DNA of 11,495 nucleotides from Anaerolineae bacterium (GTDB taxonomy: Bacteria > Chloroflexota > Anaerolineae > J102): assembly GCA_026992375.1 (NCBI GenBank), contig JALXAF010000431.1, positions 1-11,495 of the forward strand, given 5' to 3'. The notes beneath the pieces were generated by a model. The model ran no database searches, was not told where the DNA came from, and was given only the letters and a program-made list of their open reading frames with translations. Position numbers and translations under genes: made by a program. Shown here piece after piece: positions 1 through 6,047 of this stretch; the first letter of the stretch is position 1; each line of letters begins with the position of its first letter.

Positions 1-110
1 TCAACCTGAACACCGTTGGCGGCGGACAGCCTGTGCTGACCGGCCCGGGCATCGTGGATAAATCCAACGCCGCGCAAGTGAAGGCATTGGCGGAGAAAGG
101 CACCCGCTAA
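1..110 (+). CDS. Sugar/polyol ABC transporter substrate-binding protein, C-terminal end (partial)
   Basis: Only the last 35 codons are present; reading starts at base 3 and ends at TAA 108-110. The visible tail (beginning LNTVGGGQPVLTGPGIVDK and ending EKGTR) has no recognisable domain by itself. I call it a periplasmic binding protein mainly from context: it lies directly upstream, on the same strand, of an RbsC-type permease and its ATPase, the usual order for CUT2 sugar importers (binding protein, permease, ATPase, as in frcBCA). The 'G(P)GIVDKSNAAQVKAL' stretch resembles the end of a periplasmic-binding-protein type I (ribose/inositol class) where the final strand crosses back between lobes. 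The rest of the gene lies outside the window, so signal peptide and ligand residues cannot be examined. Confidence 0.6.
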   Translation, partial: NLNTVGGGQPVLTGPGIVDKSNAAQVKALAEKGTR

Positions 111-124
111 TCATCAAGCACCCC

Positions 125-177
125 GGTGCGACGCACTTGGAAACAGGCTTAAGCCCGTTTGGGAAGTGCGTCGCACC
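125..177. repeat. Long hairpin between binding-protein and permease genes
   Basis: A perfect 14-bp inverted repeat, GGTGCGACGCACTT at 125-138 and its reverse complement at 164-177, encloses a second near-perfect palindrome (141-150 against 151-160, one mismatch, core GGCTTAAGCC). In RNA this folds into one long stem. There is no T run after it, so it does not look like an intrinsic terminator. It could be a mobile palindromic repeat. Stem-loops in the gap after the binding-protein gene are known in several importer operons to stabilise the upstream message and lower expression of the permease; that role here is inference. Confidence 0.8.
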
Positions 178-190
178 CTCCCCCACACGC

Positions 191-196
191 AAGGAG
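191..196 (+). promoter_or_regulatory. Ribosome binding site fixing the permease start
   Basis: AAGGAG lies 6 bases before the ATG at 203. This decides the start over the in-frame ATG at 137, which lies inside the upstream hairpin, lacks a Shine-Dalgarno sequence and would add 22 residues of hairpin-encoded sequence. Confidence 0.8.
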
Positions 197-202
197 CGTC
201 AC

Positions 203-1312
203 ATGGCAGCAACGACAACCAGTCCGCCCAAAAGGGATGAGCGAGTGGCCGAGATCAGCTCCATGGGCAAAATCCTGCGGCGGCCCGAGGTGGGCGCGGT
301 GCTGGGGGCGCTGGTGGTGTGGCTGTTCTTCGCCTTCATCACGCCCGAGCACTGGATCGGGCTGGGCGGACTGGCCCGCATCATCGACTCCTCCTCCACC
401 CTGGGCATCATGGCCATCGCCGTAGCCCTGTTGATGATCGGCGGCGAATTCGACCTCTCCGCGGGCGTGATGACCGGCACCGCGGGCCTGATAGCGGGCC
501 TGCTTTCCACCCAGCTCGGCCTGAACTTCTGGATAGCGGCCCTGATCGCCCTGGCGTTCGCCCTGGCAGTGGGCTATGTCAACGGCCTCATGGTGGTAAA
601 GACCGGCCTCCCCAGCTTCATCGTCACCCTGGCCACCTTCTTCATTCTGCGCGGGGCCAATGTGGGCGTCACCAAACTGCTGACCGATCAAGTGCGGGTC
701 AGCGGCATCGACAAGGTGGCGGGATTCGCCACATCTCGCGCCTTTTTCAACACCGAAATCACGCTCCTCGGCGAGAAGCTCTGGACTTCTTTCATCTGGT
801 GGATCATCATCGCTATCATTGGCGCCTGGATGCTGCAACGCACGCAATGGGGCAACTGGATTTTCGCCACCGGTGGCGACGCCAATGCCGCCCGCAACGT
901 GGGCGTGCCCGCCATCAAAGTCAAAATCGCCTTGTTTATGACCACGGCCGGGGCCGCCTGGCTGGTGGGTATTATGAACGACGTGCGGCTGCGCTCTGCG
1001 GTGGCCAGCCAGGGCATCGGCCAGGAGTTCGTGTACATCATCGCCGCGGTCATTGGCGGCTGTTTGCTCACGGGCGGTTATGGCTCGGTTGTAGGCGCTG
1101 CCATCGGCGCGCTCATCTTTGGCATGGCCCGGGTGGGCATCGTCTTCGCTGGCTGGCCCACCGACTGGTTCTACTCCTTCCTGGGCGTGATGCTGCTGGT
1201 GGCGGTGTTGGTCAACAACTACACCCGCAAGCGGGCCGAGGCCATGACCACAGCCATGGCCAAAGCCAAAGTCGAAAGCGGCGAGTTGGCAAAAGAGGAG
1301 GGTGAAGCATGA
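203..1312 (+). CDS. ABC transporter permease, ribose/fructose/inositol (CUT2, RbsC) type
   Basis: The 369-residue protein is an integral-membrane permease of the BPD_transp_2 family, which imports monosaccharides or inositol together with a periplasmic binding protein and an ATPase. After a charged cytoplasmic N-terminus (about residues 1-30) there are roughly ten hydrophobic segments. The family signatures are clear: LLMIGGEFDLSAG near residues 78-90, a VNGLMVVKTGLPSFIVTLAT stretch near 127-146, a GDANAARNVGVP cytoplasmic loop near 230-241 (the ATPase-contact loop of this family) and a glycine-rich GGCLLTGGYGSVVGAAIGAL stretch near 289-308. The C-terminal tail is charged and alanine/lysine rich. 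The gene follows the binding-protein stop by 92 bp and overlaps the ATPase start by 4 bases, so both are likely translationally coupled. Substrate cannot be read from the sequence; myo-inositol is an inference from the downstream catabolic genes, and ribose or fructose remain possible. Confidence 0.93.
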   Translation: MAATTTSPPKRDERVAEISSMGKILRRPEVGAVLGALVVWLFFAFITPEHWIGLGGLARIIDSSSTLGIMAIAVALLMIGGEFDLSAGVMTGTAGLIAGLLSTQLGLNFWIAALIALAFALAVGYVNGLMVVKTGLPSFIVTLATFFILRGANVGVTKLLTDQVRVSGIDKVAGFATSRAFFNTEITLLGEKLWTSFIWWIIIAIIGAWMLQRTQWGNWIFATGGDANAARNVGVPAIKVKIALFMTTAGAAWLVGIMNDVRLRSAVASQGIGQEFVYIIAAVIGGCLLTGGYGSVVGAAIGALIFGMARVGIVFAGWPTDWFYSFLGVMLLVAVLVNNYTRKRAEAMTTAMAKAKVESGELAKEEGEA

Positions 1313-2124
1313 GCGCGCAGCCAATCCTGGAAGTCAAAAACGTCAGCAAGCTGTTCGGCAGCGTCATCGCCCTAAGCAACATCTCGGCCAAAGTCTATGC
1401 GGGCGAAGTCACCTGCCTGCTGGGCGACAACGGCGCGGGCAAATCCACCCTCATCAAAATCCTCTCGGGCGTGCACCAGCCCACCGAAGGCGAATACTAC
1501 TTCGAGGGCCAGCCCATCACCCTCAATTCGCCCCGCGAGGCGCTGGAACGGGGCATCGCCACCGTTTACCAGGATCTGTCTCTCATCCCGCTGATGCCCA
1601 TCTGGCGCAATTTTTTCCTGGGCCTGGAGCCCACCAAGGGCTGGGGCCCGTTCAAACGCTTCGACGCGGCCTTCGCCAAGAAGACGGTGCGGGAAGAGAT
1701 GGCGAAAATGGGCATCGACATCCGCGATCCCAATCAGGCTGTGGGCACCATGTCGGGCGGCGAGCGTCAGTCCATCGCCATCGCCCGCGCGGTCTACTTT
1801 GGCGCCAAAGTCCTGATTCTGGATGAGCCCACCGCGGCCCTGGGCGTCAAGCAGGCGGGCGTGGTGCTCAAGTACGTGGTGCAGGCCAAGACTCGCGGCC
1901 TGGGCGTTGTCTTCATCACTCACAATCCCCACCACGCCTACGCGGTCGGCGACCGCTTCATCGTGCTCAAGCGCGGCAAAACCCTGGGCATCTGGAAGAA
2001 AGATGAGATCAGCCGGGAAGAGCTGGTCCGGGCCATGTCGGGCGTGGATGAGCTGGAAGCCCTGAGCCACGAACTCAACGAAATCGCCCGCCGCAAGGAC
2101 CTGGAAAATCAGGCCGCCGCCTGA
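1309..2124 (+). CDS. ABC transporter ATP-binding protein, single-domain CUT2 type (FrcA-like)
   Basis: This 271-residue ATPase powers the permease encoded just upstream. All nucleotide-binding motifs are visible: Walker A GDNGAGKST at residues 39-47, Q-loop glutamine in VYQDL near 88, signature MSGGERQ at 148-154, Walker B VLILDEPT at 168-175 and the switch histidine in ITHN at 205. The start ATG lies inside the permease stop (ATGA, 1309-1312), preceded by a purine-rich AGAGGAGGG stretch. Most ribose-type transporters use a duplicated ATPase of about 500 residues (RbsA); this one has a single ABC domain, as in the fructose transporter ATPase FrcA, so it presumably works as a homodimer. The C-terminal tail after about residue 235 is charged and helical, with no regulatory domain. 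Confidence 0.94.
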   Translation: MSAQPILEVKNVSKLFGSVIALSNISAKVYAGEVTCLLGDNGAGKSTLIKILSGVHQPTEGEYYFEGQPITLNSPREALERGIATVYQDLSLIPLMPIWRNFFLGLEPTKGWGPFKRFDAAFAKKTVREEMAKMGIDIRDPNQAVGTMSGGERQSIAIARAVYFGAKVLILDEPTAALGVKQAGVVLKYVVQAKTRGLGVVFITHNPHHAYAVGDRFIVLKRGKTLGIWKKDEISREELVRAMSGVDELEALSHELNEIARRKDLENQAAA

Positions 2125-2137
2125 GCAGCGCCCCCCC

Positions 2138-2740
2138 ATGCGAGTCTTCGATACGATCCTCGCCACGGGTTTGATTATTGGCCTGCTGGGGATGACGCTG
2201 GCAGTGAATCCCACCCGTCAGCTTCCTCCCCGGCAGGCTCAGCCCCGGCTCATCATCGAATCGTCGGTGGATGAGGGATTTGCAGCCCTGGCCAACGAGA
2301 CCTGGGCTCGCTTCCTCGCCACCTTCGCCGCCCGAACCCACTGCTTCGGAGACGTCCGATTGCAGGCGTCTTACCAACTCCCGGCCCGGGCCGGATACGA
2401 CCCCGACACCGCCACCGTCGTCGTGCGCGTGCCTGCCTCGGCCGCCCGGCTGCGGGCTGCCCTCATCCACGAATGGGCGCATCACATCGAATTCCAATGC
2501 CCGCAGCAAGCGGACATGCGCCCGGCCTTCCTCGCGGCCGAGGGCTTTTCGTCCGACACGCCCTGGCGGCCCGCCAACGCCGCGGTCACGGCCGACGTCT
2601 GGGCCGACATCCCCTCCGAACACTACGCCGAAGCCGCCATCCTGCTGGTCCTGGGCCACAACGCCACCCCCACCCAGATCCACGTGCACAAGCAGGCTGT
2701 GGAGGCGCTGGCCCGATGGGCGGCGGGCGATGAGCCGTGA
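2138..2740 (+). CDS. Exported or membrane-anchored HExxH metallopeptidase-like protein
   Basis: I do not recognise a named family. The 200-residue product begins with a hydrophobic segment (about residues 5-23, TILATGLIIGLLGMTLAV) that looks like an uncleaved anchor or signal peptide, so the rest is probably outside the membrane. Residues 109-118 read LIHEWAHHIE, a clear zincin motif (H111, E112, H115), and about 45 residues later SEHYAEAA (160-167) offers an acidic or histidine third ligand (E161, H162 or E165), as in gluzincin-like enzymes. Cys70 and Cys121 could form a disulfide. The start is 13 bp after the ATPase stop, so the gene is probably the last of the transporter operon, although its ribosome binding site is weak. 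Function in transport is unknown; it may be an unrelated cell-wall or protein-processing peptidase riding on the operon. Confidence 0.75.
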   Translation: MRVFDTILATGLIIGLLGMTLAVNPTRQLPPRQAQPRLIIESSVDEGFAALANETWARFLATFAARTHCFGDVRLQASYQLPARAGYDPDTATVVVRVPASAARLRAALIHEWAHHIEFQCPQQADMRPAFLAAEGFSSDTPWRPANAAVTADVWADIPSEHYAEAAILLVLGHNATPTQIHVHKQAVEALARWAAGDEP

Positions 2741-2763
2741 GTGGATTCAGTAGCCAGTGAGCA

Positions 2764-2796
2764 GCGCACACCGCCCGGGCGCAATTTTTCTTTTTT
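2764..2796 (+). terminator. Possible intrinsic terminator of the transporter operon
   Basis: About 30 bp after the stop of the zincin-like gene there is a GC-rich self-complementary patch (GCGC at 2764-2767 with GCGC at 2779-2782, and CGCCCGGGCG at 2772-2781) followed by T5-C-T6 at 2785-2796. The T tract is convincing but the stem is short, so this is a weak call. Confidence 0.4.
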
Positions 2797-2799
2797 GCC

Positions 2800-2819
2800 G
2801 TGAGCACACGTGTGCGCAC
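2800..2819. promoter_or_regulatory. 20-bp palindrome, possible regulator operator
   Basis: GTGAGCACAC followed directly by GTGTGCGCAC forms a palindrome in which 9 of 10 base pairs match (only 2803 against 2816 fails), with a perfect 12-bp core GCACACGTGTGC. Its length and lack of a loop suit a dimeric repressor site better than a terminator. It lies about 400 bp before iolM, beyond the likely promoter, so its target is uncertain. No regulator gene is in the window. Confidence 0.4.
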
Positions 2820-2992
2820 TCTGAATGACAGACGAATGTGGCTCTCAGACGCGGATGCCCCCAGACCAGGCTCGACAAAGTTAGACTGATACGCTTTTCG
2901 TCCTTTCGTCTATTTTCGCTCGTCAGTTCGCATGATGAACATTGACAAAATAATCTGGTCATAGGCCAAGGGGTGCTTCTCACCGGCCGCCA

Positions 2993-3094
2993 GCGCCGGG
3001 GGATGAAGTCCCCCGGCTAGAAACAGCGCCCCTGCGGGGCTAGCCGGATTTATCCGGCGCTGTTCTGTAGCCCGGCGACTTCATCGCCGGGCGG
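2993..3094. repeat. REP/BIME-like pair of inverted palindromic repeats
   Basis: Two copies of one palindromic unit face each other. Unit 1 has a 9-bp stem (2995-3003 with 3009-3017) and loop TGAAG. Unit 2 has an 8-bp stem (3071-3078 with 3084-3091) and loop CTTCA, the exact reverse complement. Read on its own strand, unit 2 repeats unit 1 including the trailing GGCTA(G/C)A-AACAGCGCC segment (3015-3030 against the complement of 3056-3072). The centre folds further: AACAGCGCC at 3022-3030 pairs with 3056-3064, enclosing GCCCC-TGC-GGGGC and CCGGAT-TT-ATCCGG. The design matches BIMEs built of REP units, which in other bacteria are spread by RAYT (TnpA-REP) transposases; none is encoded here. Confidence 0.85.
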
Positions 3095-3136
3095 ACGTGG
3101 CGAACGCCGCTATGACCGATTTAATTTGTGAACATT

Positions 3137-3142
3137 CATAAT
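3137..3142 (+). promoter_or_regulatory. Possible -10 element for iolM
   Basis: CATAAT at 3137-3142 lies 85 bp before the iolM ATG, with ATGACC at 3112-3117 as a poor -35 at a long 19-bp spacing. The sequence between it and the gene is free of repeats. This is the best promoter-like match after the BIME element but is far from consensus. Confidence 0.22.
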
Positions 3143-3226
3143 GCGACAGGCTGCGGACCTCGGGCACTGGACGCCATTTCTCCTCTCAAACCCCAACTCA
3201 AATCATTTCAAATCACGAGGTAAAAC

Positions 3227-4384
3227 ATGAAAGGTTTACTTCTCGATGCAAAATGGGACCCCCGTCCTGATTACAAAGTCAGTGACTGGGAGAAAGAAAC
3301 AGGCAAAGCCATCTCCGGCAGCAATGTGTGGCGATACCCCAAGCTAGAGGTGCGCGAATGGCCCGATCCCCAGGTGGGCCCCCACGACGTGCTGCTGGAG
3401 GTGCAGGCGTGCGGCGTCTGCGGCTCCGACATGCACTTTTACGAGACCGACGAGGAGGGATACATCCTCTATCCGGGCCTCACAAAATTCCCCACCATCC
3501 TCGGCCACGAATTCTCCAGCAAGGTGGTGGAAGTGGGCTCCGAGGTGACTTCGCTCAAGGTGGGCGATTACGTCACCACCGAGGAGATGGTCTGGTGCGG
3601 GCGCTGCACCCCCTGCCGCAACGGCTATCCCAACCATTGCGAAAATCTGGAGGAGATCGGCTTCACCATTCCCGGCGCGTTTGCCAAATACATCGCGGTG
3701 GACGAGAAGTTGTGCTGGAAGGTGGATGGCATCCTGGAGCGGCACGGCGTGGAAAAGGGCGTGGAGCTGGCCGCGCTGACCGAGCCCACCACTGTGGCCT
3801 ACAACGGCATCTTCGAGCGGGGCGGCGGCATTCGCCCGGGCCATTACGCCGCCGTGTTCGGGGCCGGGCCCATCGGTCTGGCCGCGGTGGGCCTGCTGGA
3901 GGCCGCGGGCGCGGGAAAAATCGTCTCCTTCGAGATCTCGCCCGAACGCCGGGACCTGGCCCAAAAGGTGGGTGCGGATTACGTTTACGATCCGCGCGAG
4001 GTCTCACCCCACGAAGTGATGATGGAGATCAGCAAGGGCGAGGGCTTCAACATGATGGTCGAGGCTGCGGGAGCGCCCCATCTCACCGTGCCCGAGATGG
4101 AGAAATCCCTGGCGATCAATGGCAAAATCGTGCAGATTGGCCGCGCGGCCAAACGTGTGCCCATGTTCTTGGAAGTGCTGCAAGTGCGGCGCAGCCAGGT
4201 TTTCGGAGCCCAGGGGCATTCGGGCCATGAAACCTTCCCCAACGTCATCCGCATGGTGGCCTCGGGCCGATTGGACCTGAGCCCCATCATCACCGCCCGC
4301 TACAAGTTGGACGACACTGTGGACGCCATCGCCAAAGCCACCGAGCGCAAGGATGGCAAGATCATGGTGCGGCCGCAGTGGTAA
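3227..4384 (+). CDS. iolM: Scyllo-inosose 3-dehydrogenase (IolM-like), zinc-dependent alcohol dehydrogenase family
   Basis: The 385-residue medium-chain dehydrogenase closely resembles, from memory, Thermotoga maritima TM0412 (IolM), which oxidises scyllo-inosose (2-keto-myo-inositol) to 3-dehydro-scyllo-inosose. Shared landmarks are the N-terminal AKWDPRP motif (residues 8-14), the long insert before the core, TDEEGYILYPGLTKFP (74-89) and GAQGHSGHETFP near the C-terminus. Catalytic zinc ligands are likely C65 in ACGVCGSD, H94 and E95 in LGHEF, with E186 nearby; structural zinc is held by C124, C127, C130 and C138. The Rossmann motif is GAGPIGLAA (212-220), and the acidic E236 at the end of the second strand favours NAD over NADP. 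ATG 3227 has GAGG at 3217-3220, 6 bases upstream. Its neighbours iolG and iolN are the partner enzymes in the same pathway, which supports the call; a threonine or sorbitol dehydrogenase is less likely. Confidence 0.85.
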   Translation: MKGLLLDAKWDPRPDYKVSDWEKETGKAISGSNVWRYPKLEVREWPDPQVGPHDVLLEVQACGVCGSDMHFYETDEEGYILYPGLTKFPTILGHEFSSKVVEVGSEVTSLKVGDYVTTEEMVWCGRCTPCRNGYPNHCENLEEIGFTIPGAFAKYIAVDEKLCWKVDGILERHGVEKGVELAALTEPTTVAYNGIFERGGGIRPGHYAAVFGAGPIGLAAVGLLEAAGAGKIVSFEISPERRDLAQKVGADYVYDPREVSPHEVMMEISKGEGFNMMVEAAGAPHLTVPEMEKSLAINGKIVQIGRAAKRVPMFLEVLQVRRSQVFGAQGHSGHETFPNVIRMVASGRLDLSPIITARYKLDDTVDAIAKATERKDGKIMVRPQW

Positions 4385-4385
4385 A

Positions 4386-4473
4386 GCCTCACGTCAAGAC
4401 GTAAAACGTCAAACGTCATCGACAGAAAACCACCGCCAGGCTTCTTTGACATTTGACGCATGACGCTTGAGGC
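4386..4473. repeat. Imperfect inverted repeat made of ACGTCAA-type units
   Basis: Right after the iolM stop, GCCTCACGTCAAGACG and further ACGTCAA-like units (4386-4418) are mirrored by TGACATTTGACG, TGACGC and TTGAGGC (4447-4473). The outer GCCTCA/TGAGGC and inner TGAC-TTTGACG parts pair; the arms differ in length (33 and 27 bases), so the stem has bulges. Each arm is itself built of a degenerate short repeat. The message could fold here and end or protect the iolM transcript, but there is no T run. Confidence 0.65.
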
Positions 4474-4550
4474 ATTGCGCATCCAAACCCAGATAAGAAA
4501 CTGGAGTCTGGCGAAAATGATTTTGGCCTCTCGAAACGGTATTTTCAACC

Positions 4551-4577
4551 ACAGATTGCACGGATTTCACAGATTTT
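4551..4577. repeat. Three tandem 9-bp CACAGATT-type repeats
   Basis: ACAGATTGC, ACGGATTTC and ACAGATTTT follow one another with a 9-base period. Short degenerate repeats of the form CACAGATTTCACGGATT occur scattered in many bacterial genomes. This run abuts, and by one base overlaps, the left end of the MITE-like element. Confidence 0.7.
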
Positions 4578-4842
4578 TGTAACTGCTAAGGTAGGCCTGC
4601 TGGGCCAACGTTCAAGACAGCGTTCGTCAGTTTTGCAGCCTTGGCCGCTGAGCGTTTGCACCCCTTTTATAACCCTCCCCCGCCCAGTCGCTCCGCTCCT
4701 TTGCGGGAGAGGGAGCCGCTGGTTTGCAAAGGAATTTTGCAGGCGGAGAGGTCTTCCCCACCGCTCTGCGGGAGGGGAGCGAGGGGGGGCCTGCTGCAGC
4801 AGACGCCAAGCCACCGAAAACAGACTACGTTAGCAGTTACAA
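4577..4842. mobile_element. MITE-like element with 18-bp terminal inverted repeats
   Basis: The ends are TTGTAACTGCTAAGGTAG (4577-4594) and its reverse complement at 4825-4842, with 17 of 18 positions matching (the first 13 perfectly). The 266-bp interior encodes no transposase. It contains two GC-rich hairpins, CCCTCCCCCGC (4673-4683) with GCGGGAGAGGG (4703-4713), and CTTCCCCACCGC (4753-4764) with GCGGGAGGGGAG (4768-4779), suggesting older repeats nested in it. No clear target duplication is visible. The right end stops 23 bp before the iolG start, so the element would influence or carry the iolG promoter. A non-autonomous transposon derivative is the best reading; a compound repeat cluster is the alternative. 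Confidence 0.6.
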
Positions 4843-4865
4843 TTCAAGTCTTCAGGTTTGAAACC

Positions 4866-5882
4866 ATGTCCACTCGAACCATCACCTTTGGTCTCATCGG
4901 CGCGGGGCGCATTGGCCGCATCCACGCCGAGAACCTCACCCGCCATCTCCCCGGAGCCCGGCTGTTGGCCGTGGCCGACGTCTTCGAGGAGGCCGCGCAG
5001 CGAGCCGCGGCTGATTTCGACATCCCCAACGCCTACGCCGACCCCCGCCCCATCTTTGACGATCCCGCCATCGATGCGGTGGTCATCTGCTCCAGCACCG
5101 ACACCCACGCCGATTTCATTGAGCAGGCCGCGGCCGCGGGCAAGCACATCTTCTGCGAAAAGCCTATCCATCTCGATCTCGCCCGCATCGATCGCGCCCT
5201 GGCCGCGGTGGACGGGGCGGGGGTGAAGCTGCAAATCGGCTTCAACCGCCGTTTCGACCCCAGCTTCGCCCGGGCGCAGGAGCTGGTGGCCTCGGGCGCC
5301 ATCGGCGAGCCCCACATCCTGCGCATCACCAGCCGCGACCCTGCGCCCCCACCCCTCGACTACATCAAGGTCTCGGGCGGCATCTTCCTGGATATGACCA
5401 TCCACGATTTCGACATGGCCCGTTTCCTCATTGGCGACGAAGTGAGCGAAATTTACGCCGCCGGTGGGGTGTTGGTGGACCCGGCCATGGGCGAGGCGGG
5501 TGACATCGACACCGCGCTCATCACCCTCAAATTCCGCAACGGCGTCATCGGAGCCATCGACAACTCCCGCCGCGCGGTCTATGGCTACGACCAGCGGGTC
5601 GAGGTCTTCGGTTCGGAGGGAGTGGTGATGGTGGGGAATGTAAAGCCCGATCAGGCCATGCTGGCGGACGCCGCGGGCGTGCACAGCGCCAAACCCCTCC
5701 ACTTCTTCCTGGAGCGCTACGCCGAAGCCTATCGGAACGAGATGGCTGCGTTTCTGGAGGCCATCCGCGAGGACAAGACCCCGCCGGTGACGGGCGTGGA
5801 TGGCCGCATCCCCGTGGTCATGGGCTACGCGGCGTGGGAGTCGTATCGAAACAACCGCCCTGTGCAAGTCCATCTCGGATAA
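4866..5882 (+). CDS. iolG: Inositol 2-dehydrogenase (Gfo/Idh/MocA family)
   Basis: The 338-residue enzyme would oxidise myo-inositol to scyllo-inosose with NAD, the first catabolic step. The N-terminal Rossmann fold has GAGRIG (12-17) and the acidic VADVF at the end of the second strand. FCEKP (96-100) supplies the catalytic lysine K99, and FLDMTIHDFD (174-183) supplies D176 and H180, matching the Lys-Asp-His triad known for IolG of Bacillus subtilis. The stretch SRDPAPPPLDYIKVSGGIFLDM is typical of inositol dehydrogenases of this type. The length matches the family (about 335-345). I chose ATG 4866 because the Rossmann motif starts 12 codons later; the frame is open upstream to 4641 but that part is MITE sequence. 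The ribosome binding site (AGG at 4854-4856) is weak. Related dehydrogenases act on scyllo-inositol or other polyols, so exact substrate is inferred. Confidence 0.87.
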   Translation: MSTRTITFGLIGAGRIGRIHAENLTRHLPGARLLAVADVFEEAAQRAAADFDIPNAYADPRPIFDDPAIDAVVICSSTDTHADFIEQAAAAGKHIFCEKPIHLDLARIDRALAAVDGAGVKLQIGFNRRFDPSFARAQELVASGAIGEPHILRITSRDPAPPPLDYIKVSGGIFLDMTIHDFDMARFLIGDEVSEIYAAGGVLVDPAMGEAGDIDTALITLKFRNGVIGAIDNSRRAVYGYDQRVEVFGSEGVVMVGNVKPDQAMLADAAGVHSAKPLHFFLERYAEAYRNEMAAFLEAIREDKTPPVTGVDGRIPVVMGYAAWESYRNNRPVQVHLG

Positions 5883-5925
5883 AGCATCACTATTTCACAA
5901 ATATCGTTGGGCGAGTTTGCAACAA

Positions 5926-5982
5926 CGTAATGCGTAATGCGTGATACGTGAGGGCCTTACGCATTACGCATCACGCATTACG
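5926..5982. repeat. 57-bp near-perfect palindrome of ATTACGC heptamers
   Basis: Bases 5926-5953 and 5955-5982 are inverted copies with 24 of 28 positions paired and a single base (5954) between them. Every mismatch is a transition, so several become G-U pairs in RNA. Each arm is a run of CGTAATG / ATTACGC units. It lies 44 bp after the iolG stop and 65 bp before the iolN start. It may be a mobile palindrome or an mRNA-stabilising or attenuating hairpin between the two genes; no T tract follows. Confidence 0.85.
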
Positions 5983-6047
5983 CCCCATCGTTGAAAGCAA
6001 ATCCAAACCACAATCTACACGCCTTTCTGATTTCCGGAGAAATTATC

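Larger units (their letters stand above)
2741..3226. other. 486-bp intergenic region upstream of iolM
   Basis: No convincing coding sequence. It contains a terminator-like site, a 20-bp palindrome and a BIME-like double repeat, each listed separately. The stretch 2820-2990 and the stretch 3095-3200 show no clear structure apart from a possible promoter hexamer near 3137. An overlapping open frame on the - strand (2747-2983) has no protein-like composition. Confidence 0.7.
4385..4865. other. 481-bp intergenic region between iolM and iolG
   Basis: No gene is supported. In order it contains an ACGTCAA-type inverted repeat (4386-4473), an unstructured stretch (4474-4548), three 9-bp tandem repeats (4551-4577) and a 266-bp MITE-like element (4577-4842). 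The frame of iolG stays open upstream as far as 4641, but that extension is translated repeat sequence. Confidence 0.7.

Noticed and set aside
149..1324. Long open frame of 391 codons on the - strand opposite the permease
   Set aside because: It mirrors the permease almost exactly, and its translation is rich in His, Gly, Asp and Gln, as expected for the complement of a GC-rich membrane-protein gene. No family is recognisable.
2942..2947. Perfect TTGACA -35 hexamer
   Set aside because: No -10-like hexamer lies 15-19 bp downstream; TAATCT at 2951 is far too close.
2993..3094. CRISPR or riboswitch reading of the repeat-rich segment
   Set aside because: There are only two units, they are inverted and palindromic, and no spacers or conserved aptamer elements are seen; a BIME-like element explains the structure.
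4641..4865. N-terminal extension of iolG by 75 codons
   Set aside because: This stretch is the interior and right end of the MITE-like element; the peptide is low-complexity repeat translation and the Rossmann fold starts right after ATG 4866.
4830..5873. 347-codon open frame on the - strand opposite iolG
   Set aside because: The iolG product has all catalytic motifs; the opposite frame has His/Gly/Asp-rich shadow composition.
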